Assembly: GCA_945937855.1 (NCBI GenBank)
Contig: CAMEUC010000067.1
Coordinates: forward strand, 1-7,294
DNA: 7,294 nt
Source: an uncultured Clostridium sp.
GTDB lineage: Bacteria; Bacillota; Clostridia; TANB77; CAG-508
Direction: 5' to 3'
Below are positions 1 through 6,757 of this stretch, in pieces. The translations under genes were made by a program, and so were the position numbers. Positions within the stretch are counted from its first letter, which is position 1, and each line of letters starts with the position of its first letter. The notes beneath the pieces were generated by a model. It was not told the DNA's origin and searched no databases. It worked only from the letters and a program-made list of their open reading frames with translations.

Positions 1-259
1 TATATAAATCCTCTCCAGATTTCCCAAAGCAACGATTACCGCTTCCATTTTCTCCATTTTGAGCCTTATATTTTTTATTATATCTAAAATTTATTAATGT
101 ATTTTGGTCTGGGTCAACTACAAAATATACATCTCCACCTTTGCCTCCGTCTCCGCCATCTGGACCTCCTGATGCGACATATTTTTCTCTTCTAAATGTA
201 ATTGCCCCATTTCCGCCATCTCCGGATTTTACAATTATCTTTGTATAATCTGTAAACAT
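1..259 (-). CDS. obgE: Obg-family GTPase ObgE/CgtA, N-terminal part (runs off the left edge)
   Basis: This is the first 86 residues of the ribosome-associated Obg GTPase, which acts in late 50S subunit assembly and links GTP/(p)ppGpp status to growth. What is visible is the glycine-rich Obg fold: it opens MFTDYTKIIVKSGDGGNG, followed by FRREKYV and then the run SGGPDGGDGGKGGDV at about residues 32-46, a pattern typical of the family. The GTP-binding G domain lies outside the window; family members are usually about 430 residues. The ATG at 257-259 is preceded by AGGAGG with a 4-nt spacer. That Shine-Dalgarno begins inside the TAG stop of trpS, and the two genes are 8 nt apart, so translation is probably coupled. 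No promoter is visible between them, so obgE is presumably co-transcribed with trpS. Confidence 0.95.
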   Translation of the reverse strand, partial: MFTDYTKIIVKSGDGGNGAITFRREKYVASGGPDGGDGGKGGDVYFVVDPDQNTLINFRYNKKYKAQNGENGSGNRCFGKSGEDLY

Positions 260-267
260 ATGTCCTC

Positions 268-1257
268 CTACAATATTCCTATTTTATCTTTTACTTCTTT
301 TAAGGTTTTTGAAGCAACTTCTCTTGCTTTTTCTGCTCCATTAGTATAAATTTCTTGTAAATATTTTGGATCTTCTAGCAATTCTTTATATTTTTCTTGT
401 ACTGGTCTTAATCTTTCTACTACTTTTTCCCCTACTGCTGTTTTAAAAGTCCCATATCCAAGTCCAGCAAACTCTTCTTCTATCTCTTTTTCATTTTTTC
501 CAGTTATTGCTCCATATATACACATTAAGTTGCTTATTCCAGGTTTATTTTCTGGATCAAATCTAACTATATTTTCTGAATCTGTAACTGCTTTTTTAAA
601 TTTTTTCATAATCACTTCTGGCTCATCATCTAAAAAGATAGTATCATTTAGATTATTTGAACTTTTACTCATTTTACTTGTTGGGTCTTGTAATCCCATT
701 ATTCTTGCACTTGATTTTCTTATATATCCTTCTGGTATTACAAAAGTTTCTCCATATATTTTGTTGAATCTTTCTGCTATATCTCTTGTTATTTCCAAAT
801 GCTGTTTTTGGTCTTCTCCAACTGGCACTAAATCTGCTTTATATAGTAAAATATCTGCTGCCATTAGTACTGGATATGTAAATAGTCCTGCATTTATATT
901 ATCTGCATGTTTTGCAGATTTATCTTTAAATTGTGTCATACGAGAAAGTTCTCCCATATATGTATAGCAGTTTAAAATCCATGCAAGTTCTGCATGTTCC
1001 TTTACTTGTGATTGAATAAATATTGTGTTTTTTTCTGGATTAAGTCCAGCTGCTACATATAGTGCTATTATTTTTAGTGTGTTATTTTTTAGTTCTTCTG
1101 GGTCATTTCTAATTGTTAATGAATGTGAGTTTGCAATCATATAATAACAATTATATTCCTCTTGCATTTTTACCCAATTATCTATTGCTCCTAAATAGTT
1201 CCCTAACTGTAGTCTTCCTGTAGATTGAATTCCACTTAAAATAACTTTTTTATCCAT
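268..1257 (-). CDS. trpS: Tryptophanyl-tRNA synthetase (TrpRS, class Ic)
   Basis: This cytoplasmic enzyme charges tRNA-Trp with tryptophan using ATP. At 329 residues it has normal bacterial TrpRS length. Family signatures appear in order: SGIQSTGRLQLGNYLGAI at residues 8-25, where LGNY stands in for the class I HIGH motif; the MGELSRMTQFKDKS region at about 101-114; PVGEDQKQHLEITRDIAERFN at 145-165, for tryptophan and active-site binding; and KMSKS at 195-199. The C-terminal helical part is the anticodon-binding region. The usual proline in the IQPSG stretch is replaced here (IQSTG), a small change outside the catalytic signature. The ATG at 1255-1257 follows AGGAGG with a 6-nt spacer. A strong promoter lies just upstream (1297-1325), so trpS starts its own transcript, with obgE downstream. 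There is no room for a T-box leader, which often controls trpS in Firmicutes. Confidence 0.97.
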   Translation of the reverse strand: MDKKVILSGIQSTGRLQLGNYLGAIDNWVKMQEEYNCYYMIANSHSLTIRNDPEELKNNTLKIIALYVAAGLNPEKNTIFIQSQVKEHAELAWILNCYTYMGELSRMTQFKDKSAKHADNINAGLFTYPVLMAADILLYKADLVPVGEDQKQHLEITRDIAERFNKIYGETFVIPEGYIRKSSARIMGLQDPTSKMSKSSNNLNDTIFLDDEPEVIMKKFKKAVTDSENIVRFDPENKPGISNLMCIYGAITGKNEKEIEEEFAGLGYGTFKTAVGEKVVERLRPVQEKYKELLEDPKYLQEIYTNGAEKAREVASKTLKEVKDKIGIL

Positions 1258-1296
1258 GGATTACCTCCTCATTTAATTTATAAAACATTGCTTTTT

Positions 1297-1325
1297 ATTA
1301 TACCTTATTTTTATTTTTTTTACAA
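1297..1325 (-). promoter_or_regulatory. Sigma-A-type promoter for trpS-obgE
   Basis: On the minus strand a -35 box TTGTAA (1320-1325, 4 of 6 consensus) and a perfect -10 box TATAAT (1297-1302) are separated by exactly 17 bp of A-rich spacer. The predicted transcription start is near 1290, which gives a leader of about 33 nt carrying only the AGGAGG ribosome binding site. No hairpin or operator is apparent. Confidence 0.72.
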
Positions 1326-1346
1326 TACAAATGTTTGAAGTTTTAA

Positions 1347-2198
1347 CTATTTATTTTTCTTTGCCATTTCTGGTGTAATCCATTTTGTTGTATAGATTGC
1401 TACTGTTAAATATATTATTGGAATAATAGTTGAAATTACTTGTATATATATTCCAACTGAAGCAGGAATAAAGTTTATTATAAAATAGCATATTACTGGT
1501 ATAGTCATAGCATACAAGCCCATACTATAGATCTCTGCAAATTTTATAGTAACTTTTTTTATTTTACAAATAATAAAAGCAAATAGTGATATTAATAAAT
1601 CATAAGCAAATACTAATAATGAATGTGCTATGCAATATGATAGTGCATACGCAAGAAAGTAGTATGTATATGAAATATTATCAAATAAATATAACACTTC
1701 CTCCTTATCTAAACTTTCTATTTTCTTTCCTAAATATTTTTCTAAAACTTCATCATATGAATACTCTAATACTTGTCCTTGGGAATTAATTGTAGTATAT
1801 TTGTTAGATGTTAGTAATATTGTTGCTTGTTTATTTTCTTTATATTTATTTACTAATGTTTCATAATCTGTTTTTGTGTCTATTACAATTTGTCCACCAA
1901 AATTTATTTTTATCAAGTCATTATCTAATATAATTGCTTCTTCATTTTCACTTGTTAAAATCCCTTCTGCATATGTAAGTTCTGGTAATTTTTCTTGTAA
2001 GTATGATTTTAAGCTGTTTACATTTTTTTTCATTTGGAAAATAAAAATTCCAGCATATATAAGAGATAATATTAATAATATATCAAGTATATAATATATG
2101 CTTTTTTTCAAGCCTTCTTTTGTTAACAGATTATATTCTTTTATTTTAAATAGTGAAATATAAATTTTTTTAAAAAAGTTTGTTTTATTTGTTTCCAT
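1347..2198 (-). CDS. DUF1189-family integral membrane protein of unknown function
   Basis: The function is unknown. The protein has 283 residues. The opening, a basic and aromatic amphipathic stretch (NFFKKIYISLFKIKEYNLLTKEG, about residues 7-29) followed by a transmembrane helix (about 33-55), resembles the DUF1189 family of Firmicutes membrane proteins. I assign the family by pattern and not by search. A hydrophilic domain of about 115 residues follows (57-172), containing NFGGQIVIDTKTD, which recalls the ID motif of the family. A C-terminal bundle of probably four hydrophobic helices comes next (about 176-195, 196-212, 225-243, 249-270), ending in a short basic tail. The long soluble domain probably faces outward. 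The ATG at 2196-2198 follows GGAGG with a 4-nt spacer. The gene stands between a 123-bp inverted-repeat element upstream and the trpS promoter downstream. No clear promoter or terminator of its own was found. Confidence 0.72.
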   Translation of the reverse strand: METNKTNFFKKIYISLFKIKEYNLLTKEGLKKSIYYILDILLILSLIYAGIFIFQMKKNVNSLKSYLQEKLPELTYAEGILTSENEEAIILDNDLIKINFGGQIVIDTKTDYETLVNKYKENKQATILLTSNKYTTINSQGQVLEYSYDEVLEKYLGKKIESLDKEEVLYLFDNISYTYYFLAYALSYCIAHSLLVFAYDLLISLFAFIICKIKKVTIKFAEIYSMGLYAMTIPVICYFIINFIPASVGIYIQVISTIIPIIYLTVAIYTTKWITPEMAKKNK

Positions 2199-2226
2199 AT
2201 TTCCTCCAATATTTTATTTATTAATT

Positions 2227-2349
2227 TGTCAGCCTACCTTTTGTATGATTTTCTAAAAAATTAAATTCTCCAAGGCATACGCGGGTCTTCCCCCGTGATC
2301 TGCGGACTGTCAAATTTAATTTTTTATAAAATATACAAAACGGCTGACA
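2227..2349. repeat. 123-bp MITE-like imperfect inverted-repeat element with a GC-rich core
   Basis: The element is bounded by perfect 8-bp inverted ends, TGTCAGCC (2227-2234) and GGCTGACA (2342-2349). The similarity continues inward for about 40 bp. Read in the same sense, each arm is TGTCAGCC, a short variable piece (TACC or G), TTTTGTAT, ATTTT, one variable base and TAAAAAATTAAATT, differing only by a few indels and one substitution. The core (about 2268-2311) is much richer in G+C than its surroundings and contains a smaller hairpin, ACGCGGG/CCCCCGT with one mismatch. There is no coding sequence. The form suits a non-autonomous miniature inverted-repeat element or a large structured RNA. 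I see no convincing target-site duplication: aatt precedes the left end and tatt follows the right end. Confidence 0.7.
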
Positions 2350-2384
2350 TATTGTACCCATAAATCAGTCTATTTATAATTTTA

Positions 2385-2404
2385 GGGCGCATGGTCATGC
2401 GCCC
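2385..2404. repeat. Perfect GC-rich hairpin downstream of the foldase gene
   Basis: GGGCGCATG and CATGCGCCC form a perfect 9-bp inverted repeat around a central GT, starting 9 bp past the end of the PrsA-like gene. In the minus-strand transcript it is followed by CUAAAAUUAUAAAUAG and not by a U run, so it is not a standard intrinsic terminator, although it may still protect the 3' end of the message. Stem sequence and flanks resemble the hairpin at 6877-6898, which suggests both belong to one dispersed repeat family. Confidence 0.7.
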
Positions 2405-2413
2405 CTTGTTATA

Positions 2414-3406
2414 TTATTCTTCCACTTGTTCATCTACATATGTTGCACAATATTCTTCATATTTTGTTTTTAAATCTTTATCATAGAATTTTAAGTTTGC
2501 TTCTTTTCTCATGTTTATTAAAGTCTTATAATACAAATTATAATCTTCATCCATTATGTCTTCTGCAAGTATGTTAACTATTGCCATTTTATCATCTCTA
2601 GATATTTCCTCTGTTTTTTCTGTTTTATCTGTACAATAAATTACATGATATCCATAAGATGTTTTTACAGGAGTTTCAGTATATGTATCTTTTTCTAATG
2701 TTTTTAATGCATCTATATATTCAGTTTCAAGGTTATCAAATGCACCAACTGCTCCTAAATCTTCGTTTACCGCATTATCTGGATACTTTTCTACATATTC
2801 TTTTGCAAGTGTATCAAAATCTGCTCCATCATTTAATCTTCCAATTATTTCATTTGCGACTGCTAAAGCTTGTTCATCTGTCATATCATCTGATGTTGTT
2901 ATTAATATATGTTTATTACTTATTTTACCAAATGCATTTTCATCATAATATGTTTTAACTGCATTTTCTTCAAGCTTTGTCTCTAAATAATCATAAAAAT
3001 ATATCGTTCTTTTATAATCTAATGATAAATAGTCTACAAATGCATCATAATCTTCAAATCCATTTTCTGACAAAAATTCTTCTTCACTATATCCATATTG
3101 TTCATATTGTGAAATGTAACCATCTGCCATTTTCTTAATGTCATCTATTTCTTCTTCAGTTAAATGATATTTTTTATTTAATATAGCTGCATCAACATCT
3201 TCCAAAACTAGACTTATAGAATAATAATCTTTCATTTTATTATATAAACTTCCTGTTGTTATTACTTTTCCTCCAACTCTTGCTACAAAGCCTCCATTAA
3301 CAAAGAACATTATTCCTGCACCAATTAATAATCCTACTACTAAACTAATAATAACTTCCTTTTTTAAAAAATTTTTTAAAACATTTTCTTTTTTGTTTTC
3401 TTCCAT
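2414..3406 (-). CDS. Membrane-anchored PrsA-like foldase (parvulin/PpiC-type peptidyl-prolyl cis-trans isomerase)
   Basis: This is an extracytoplasmic chaperone expected to catalyse prolyl isomerisation and help exported proteins fold at the outer face of the membrane. Numbering here uses the longer 332-residue form. Residues 1-19 are a charged cytoplasmic tail. Residues 20-39 (VIISLVVGLLIGAGIMFFVN) form one membrane anchor. A helical region of the SurA/PrsA N-terminal type follows (about 45-155). The parvulin domain spans about 164-263, with KHILI at 167-171, DFDTLAKEY at 198-206, LGAVGAF at 219-225 and YGYHVIY at 253-259, the last typical of the family. A charged helical tail ends the protein. 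Bacillus-type PrsA is a lipoprotein, but no lipobox cysteine is present, so this one is held by the uncleaved N-terminal helix. I chose the second ATG (3404-3406) because AAAGGA lies 8 nt from it but only 2 nt from the first ATG (3410-3412). Confidence 0.9.
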   Translation of the reverse strand: MEENKKENVLKNFLKKEVIISLVVGLLIGAGIMFFVNGGFVARVGGKVITTGSLYNKMKDYYSISLVLEDVDAAILNKKYHLTEEEIDDIKKMADGYISQYEQYGYSEEEFLSENGFEDYDAFVDYLSLDYKRTIYFYDYLETKLEENAVKTYYDENAFGKISNKHILITTSDDMTDEQALAVANEIIGRLNDGADFDTLAKEYVEKYPDNAVNEDLGAVGAFDNLETEYIDALKTLEKDTYTETPVKTSYGYHVIYCTDKTEKTEEISRDDKMAIVNILAEDIMDEDYNLYYKTLINMRKEANLKFYDKDLKTKYEEYCATYVDEQVEE

Positions 3407-3414
3407 TTTCATTT

Positions 3415-3420
3415 TCCTTT
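3415..3420 (-). promoter_or_regulatory. Ribosome binding site that decides the foldase start
   Basis: AAAGGA on the minus strand is the only Shine-Dalgarno-like site here. Two in-frame ATG codons follow (3410-3412 and 3404-3406). The spacers are 2 nt and 8 nt, which favours the second ATG. Confidence 0.55.
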
Positions 3421-3501
3421 CTAATATAAATTTGGGATTAACCAGTAAATATATAATTTATAATTATTAAAAGAATATTAAAAAATTATATGTTTATAGT
3501 T

Positions 3502-4014
3502 TTAATATCTGTCTATGTCCATTTCAATGCATTGATGTGTTTTTAAACTTTGTTTTACATCCAAAATTCTTTGATTTGATGAACCTCTAAATTTTAAAGT
3601 AGGATCTTTTAGGTCTTGTTTAAATCTTCCATCTACTAATACATCTATTTCATTTAAGCAATCCATTGTATCTGGGTCATCTCTTTTTACTAATTCATCT
3701 AAGGTATAGCCTGAATAACACCATACATTAAAGTCTTTTTTAACTTTTTTTACATCTTTTATAAAATTACAAACTTCTTTTATATTCTCCCTACATAAAG
3801 GTTCGCCACCACTTATGGTAATCCCTTTTAAAATTGAATTATTTTTTATTTTTTCTAAAATTTCTTCCTCATTAAATTTTTTACCAAAGTTAAAATCTTG
3901 TGCTTCTTTATTGTGGCATCCTGGGCAGTGGTGTGGGCAACCACTTACAAAAAGTACTGCCCTCCATCCTAGTCCATTTGAGATACTTTCATCATAAAAT
4001 CCTGCAATTTTCAT
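3502..4014 (-). CDS. nrdG: Anaerobic ribonucleotide reductase activating protein NrdG (radical SAM)
   Basis: NrdG is the activase that uses a [4Fe-4S] cluster and S-adenosylmethionine to generate the glycyl radical on NrdD; it works in the cytoplasm and only without oxygen. The 170-residue length is normal. The radical SAM cluster motif is visible as C26-PHH-C30-PG-C33 (CX3CX2C, the activase spacing). The SAM-binding SGGEPL motif lies at 68-73, and the typical NrdG segments VWCYSGYTLDEL (about 97-108) and DVLVDGRFKQDL (about 124-135) are present. The end, RGSSNQRILDV, also fits the family. The ATG at 4012-4014 follows GAAGGA with a spacer of about 10 nt, a weaker site than those of trpS or obgE and consistent with a modest need for activase. 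It lies downstream of nrdD, separated by an unusual 165 bp containing heptad repeats. No clear promoter was found in that gap. Confidence 0.96.
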   Translation of the reverse strand: MKIAGFYDESISNGLGWRAVLFVSGCPHHCPGCHNKEAQDFNFGKKFNEEEILEKIKNNSILKGITISGGEPLCRENIKEVCNFIKDVKKVKKDFNVWCYSGYTLDELVKRDDPDTMDCLNEIDVLVDGRFKQDLKDPTLKFRGSSNQRILDVKQSLKTHQCIEMDIDRY

Positions 4015-4081
4015 TGTTTAACATTCCTTCTTTTAAATAATAGTTGTTTCTAATATTAAAATATCTAATATATTTAAGCAC

Positions 4082-4181
4082 GCGAAGTGAGCAGTGAGAT
4101 GTGGGAAGTGAGAAGGTAGAAAATAAGTCTACGAAGCCTTGCTCTGAAATCTCACCTCACACTTCGCACTTTTCACATCTC
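4082..4181. repeat. Two facing arrays of degenerate 7-bp repeats between nrdD and nrdG
   Basis: On the plus strand, 4082-4116 reads as five consecutive heptads: GCGAAGT, GAGCAGT, GAGATGT, GGGAAGT, GAGAAGG. On the minus strand, 4181-4147 also reads as five: GAGATGT, GAAAAGT, GCGAAGT, GTGAGGT, GAGATTT. The loose consensus is GNGAAGT. The arrays face each other across a 30-bp centre (4117-4146), which with the adjoining base forms a small tip hairpin, GTAGA (4116-4120) with TCTAC (4128-4132). GCGAAGT at 4082-4088 pairs perfectly with 4161-4167, so the transcript can form a long imperfect stem, with alternative registers because of the repeats. The TGA stop of nrdD (4180-4182) lies in the outermost heptad. 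It is not coding. Confidence 0.8.
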
Positions 4182-6462
4182 AATTATTATTTTCATCATG
4201 TGTTACTCTATCGTGCAATTCTGCTAACTTTCCTCTATTCCATCTTGATGTTGTTCCAACTAAATATCCTGTTATTCTTTGTATAGTATCTATATTTTCG
4301 CTATGACATACTGGGCATTCTTTTAAATCTGCATCCGCATTTTCAAATCCACAGTCTAAACATCTGCTTCTCGTGTGGTTAATTGAACCATAACCCATAT
4401 TGTATTTATCCATTAGATCTACTACTGCTTCTACAGATTCAGGGTTATGTGTTGCATCTCCATCTAATTCTATATAGAATATATGTCCTCCCAATGTTAA
4501 TGCATGGTAAGGTGCTTCTATTTTTGCTTTATGCTCTGCAGTACATTTATACCATACTGGTACATGGTTACTATTTGTATAATATTCTTTATCTGTAACT
4601 CCAAGTATAGTTCCAAAATCTCTTTTATCCATTTTAGTAAATTTGCCAGATAATCCTTCTGCTGGTGTTGCAAGTAATGAATAATTTAAGTCATATCTTT
4701 CAGCATATCTATCACAAGCTTCTTTCATTTGAGTTACTATTTCTATTCCTAGTTTTTGAGATTTTTCACTTTCTGCATGGTGTTTTCCAGTTAAAACCGT
4801 TAAACATTCTGCAAGTCCTATAAATCCTATTCCTAATGTTCCATGTTTTAATACTTCTTCTACTCTATCTGTTGGTTTTAAATTTTCACTATCTTGCCAC
4901 AATCCAGACATTAATAGTGGGAATTGTTTTGCTACAGCTGTACATTGGAATTTATATCTATCATATAATTGTCTTGCAGCTACATCTGTATATTGTTCTA
5001 GTTTATTTAAGAATATTTTTTTAACTTCTTTATTATATTTTTCTGTCATAAATTCTTCACTGCCTTTGCCAAGGTCAAAGTTCATTCTTAAATTACTTTG
5101 TGCTTCTCTTGCAGATTCTATTGCTATTCTTACCAAGTTTACAGTTGTAAATGATAGATTTCCTCTTCCAACAGATGTATCTTCTCCATGTCTATTTGCA
5201 AATACTCTTGTTCTACATCCCATTGTTGCTACTTCATAATAATATCTGTTTGGATCTTCTGCCTTCCACTTTGGATGTGTGTTAAATGTTGCATCTAGGT
5301 TTAAGAAATTTGGGAAAAATCTTTTTGCTGTTACTCTACATGCAAGTTTATATAAGTCATAGTTTTTATCTTCTGGTAAATAGTTAACTCCTCTTTTCTT
5401 TTTCCAAATTTGTATTGGGAAAATAGGTGTTTCTCCATTTCCAACTCCTCTTTCAGTAGAAAGTAACATTTCTCTAATTATGCATCTACCTTCTGCAGAA
5501 GTATCTGTTCCATAGTTTATTGAACTAAATACAACTTGGTTTCCACCTCTTGAGTGTATTGTATTCATATTATGTATAAAAGCTTCCATTGCTTGGTGAA
5601 CTCTGTTTACAGTATTGTTTATTGCAAGTTGAACATATTTTTCATCACCTTTTAAATCTTTTGTTTCTTTCTTTATATAGTCTTTTACTTCATAATCATA
5701 TAGTTTTGATAAATCCATATCTAAAACTTTTTCAATTTTTTTAACTTCTTCTACAAATGTTGTTTTTACATATGGTGCTAGATAGAAGTCAAATGCTGGT
5801 ATTGCTTGTCCACCATGCATTTCGTTTTGTACTGTTTCTAAAGAAATACATGCTATAATACTTGCTGTTTCTATTCTTTTTGCAGGTCTTGAACTTCCAT
5901 GTCCTGCTCTAAATCCGTTTTTTAATATTTTGTCTAAAGGATGTTGAATACAAGTTAAGCTTTTTGTTGGATAATAATCTTTATCATGAACATGTATATA
6001 TCCGCCATTTACAGCATTTCTTGCTTCTGTTGATAATAGAAAATCGTCAACAAATGGTTTTGTTGTTTCACTTGCAAATTTCATCATCATTCCTGCTGGT
6101 GTATCTGCATTCATATTTGCATTTTCACGTGTTACATCATTAGATTTTGTTTCTATAATTTCTAGGAACATATCTTTTGTTTTTGATTTTCTTGCCACAT
6201 CTCTGTTGTATCTATATGTAATATATTCTTGTGCAACTTCTTTTCTTGATGAGCCCATTAATTTTTTTTCTACTAAATCTTGAATTTCATAAACAGATAC
6301 TTGTACTTTATCTTTTAATTGATTTTTTACACTATCTGTTATTTTTGTGGCTAAGTCTATATCTACACCTCCTGTTGTGTGTGACATAGCTAATGTTATA
6401 GCCTTAATAATCCTTTCTTCGTTAAATTCTGTTACTCTTCCGTCTCTTTTGATAACTTGCAT
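4180..6462 (-). CDS. nrdD: Anaerobic (class III) ribonucleoside-triphosphate reductase NrdD
   Basis: NrdD is an oxygen-sensitive glycyl-radical enzyme that reduces ribonucleoside triphosphates to deoxyribonucleotides for DNA synthesis. The 760 residues contain an N-terminal ATP-cone allosteric domain (about 1-92, starting MQVIKRDGRVTEFNEERIIKAI). The catalytic barrel follows, with C171 in SLTCIQHP and C416 in MGCRTRV as likely active-site cysteines. A C-terminal zinc site has C701, C704, C716 and C719 (CLDC and CPVC pairs). The glycyl radical loop is RITGYL, with G732 as the radical site, followed by the usual RWNRGKLAELHDRVTH end. No expected motif is missing. The ATG at 6460-6462 follows AAGGGGG with an 8-nt spacer. 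nrdG lies downstream on the same strand. Transcription probably starts near 6712, giving a leader of about 250 nt. The stop is TGA, which argues for the standard bacterial code. Confidence 0.98.
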   Translation of the reverse strand: MQVIKRDGRVTEFNEERIIKAITLAMSHTTGGVDIDLATKITDSVKNQLKDKVQVSVYEIQDLVEKKLMGSSRKEVAQEYITYRYNRDVARKSKTKDMFLEIIETKSNDVTRENANMNADTPAGMMMKFASETTKPFVDDFLLSTEARNAVNGGYIHVHDKDYYPTKSLTCIQHPLDKILKNGFRAGHGSSRPAKRIETASIIACISLETVQNEMHGGQAIPAFDFYLAPYVKTTFVEEVKKIEKVLDMDLSKLYDYEVKDYIKKETKDLKGDEKYVQLAINNTVNRVHQAMEAFIHNMNTIHSRGGNQVVFSSINYGTDTSAEGRCIIREMLLSTERGVGNGETPIFPIQIWKKKRGVNYLPEDKNYDLYKLACRVTAKRFFPNFLNLDATFNTHPKWKAEDPNRYYYEVATMGCRTRVFANRHGEDTSVGRGNLSFTTVNLVRIAIESAREAQSNLRMNFDLGKGSEEFMTEKYNKEVKKIFLNKLEQYTDVAARQLYDRYKFQCTAVAKQFPLLMSGLWQDSENLKPTDRVEEVLKHGTLGIGFIGLAECLTVLTGKHHAESEKSQKLGIEIVTQMKEACDRYAERYDLNYSLLATPAEGLSGKFTKMDKRDFGTILGVTDKEYYTNSNHVPVWYKCTAEHKAKIEAPYHALTLGGHIFYIELDGDATHNPESVEAVVDLMDKYNMGYGSINHTRSRCLDCGFENADADLKECPVCHSENIDTIQRITGYLVGTTSRWNRGKLAELHDRVTHDENNN

Positions 6463-6712
6463 TTTTTAATCCCCCTTATTGTTTCTTATTTTATATATTT
6501 CATTAGTATCTTGCCGAAAGTTTTGATTTGTAAGTTTTTTCATTTTTTTGTCATTTTTAAAAAAATCATTTTTTTGCAAACTTTATTTTCTTGATTATTT
6601 TTATTGTTTTGTTTTTCCGTCCTCTTTTCTTACAGCAATCTAGCTTTCGTGCTTTTTGATTTCATTTTGCCTTTTTGGTTTTTTAAACTTTTTTTTAGTT
6701 TTTTCTGAAATC
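6463..6712 (-). promoter_or_regulatory. Long A-rich 5' leader of nrdD
   Basis: If the promoter at 6719-6747 is right, about 250 nt of untranslated RNA precede nrdD. The transcript is strongly A-rich, with many runs of five to eight A's, and has little stable structure. The best local pairings are CGAAAG with a distant CUUUCG and a weak A7/U7 fold near 6575. No known riboswitch core was recognised: there is no cobalamin box, T-box or GEMM-like core. Two short frames occur: MKSKSTKARLL (6630-6665) behind a weak AAAGG, and a 25-codon frame (6466-6543) ending 3 nt before nrdD with no ribosome binding site of its own. Confidence 0.45.
6471..6477 (-). promoter_or_regulatory. Unusual G-rich ribosome binding site of nrdD
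   Basis: AAGGGGG precedes the nrdD ATG with an 8-nt spacer. It departs from the AGGAGG sites of trpS and obgE (middle A replaced by G), but its position makes it the only candidate for this start codon. Confidence 0.6.
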
Positions 6713-6718
6713 GAATTT

Positions 6719-6747
6719 ATTTTATACGAAGATTTTTATATTGTCAA
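6719..6747 (-). promoter_or_regulatory. Sigma-A-type promoter for nrdD-nrdG
   Basis: A perfect -35 box TTGACA (6742-6747) and a -10 box TAAAAT (6719-6724, 5 of 6 consensus) are 17 bp apart. An overlapping TATAAA with a 15-bp spacer is a weaker alternative. The -35 box lies inside an imperfect inverted repeat, TTGTATTG-A-CAATATAA on the minus strand (6736-6752). A repressor could bind there and block RNA polymerase. The predicted start is near 6712. Confidence 0.72.
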
Positions 6748-6757
6748 TACAAAAGTT

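Noticed and set aside
530..967. 145-codon open frame on the plus strand opposite trpS
   Set aside because: It lies fully antisense to a well-supported synthetase gene and has no ribosome binding site or recognisable domain. Long antisense frames are expected where A+T-rich codons dominate.
2227..2349. Insertion sequence with a transposase
   Set aside because: The element is only 123 bp and contains no coding frame, so it can at most be a non-autonomous element.
2385..2404. Intrinsic terminator after the foldase gene
   Set aside because: The stem is strong, but no U run follows on the minus strand, so I annotate it as a hairpin repeat.
4082..4181. CRISPR array
   Set aside because: The repeats are 7 bp, contiguous, degenerate and inverted relative to each other, with no spacers and no cas genes nearby.
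4101..4286. 61-codon plus-strand frame across the heptad arrays and the nrdD 3' end
   Set aside because: It runs through non-coding repeats and then antisense to the conserved glycyl-radical end of nrdD. No family is recognisable.
1586..5024. Several plus-strand frames of 60-99 codons opposite the DUF1189, foldase, nrdG and nrdD genes
   Set aside because: All are shadows of minus-strand genes. Their translations are rich in L, I, Y and F, which reflects reverse-complemented codons, and none has a convincing start site.
6466..6543. 25-codon frame (MKKLTNQNFRQ...) ending 3 nt before nrdD, in the same frame
   Set aside because: It has no Shine-Dalgarno and no recognisable product, and its 3' end is the nrdD ribosome binding site. 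It is noted within the leader entry only. An N-terminal extension of NrdD is excluded by its TAA stop.
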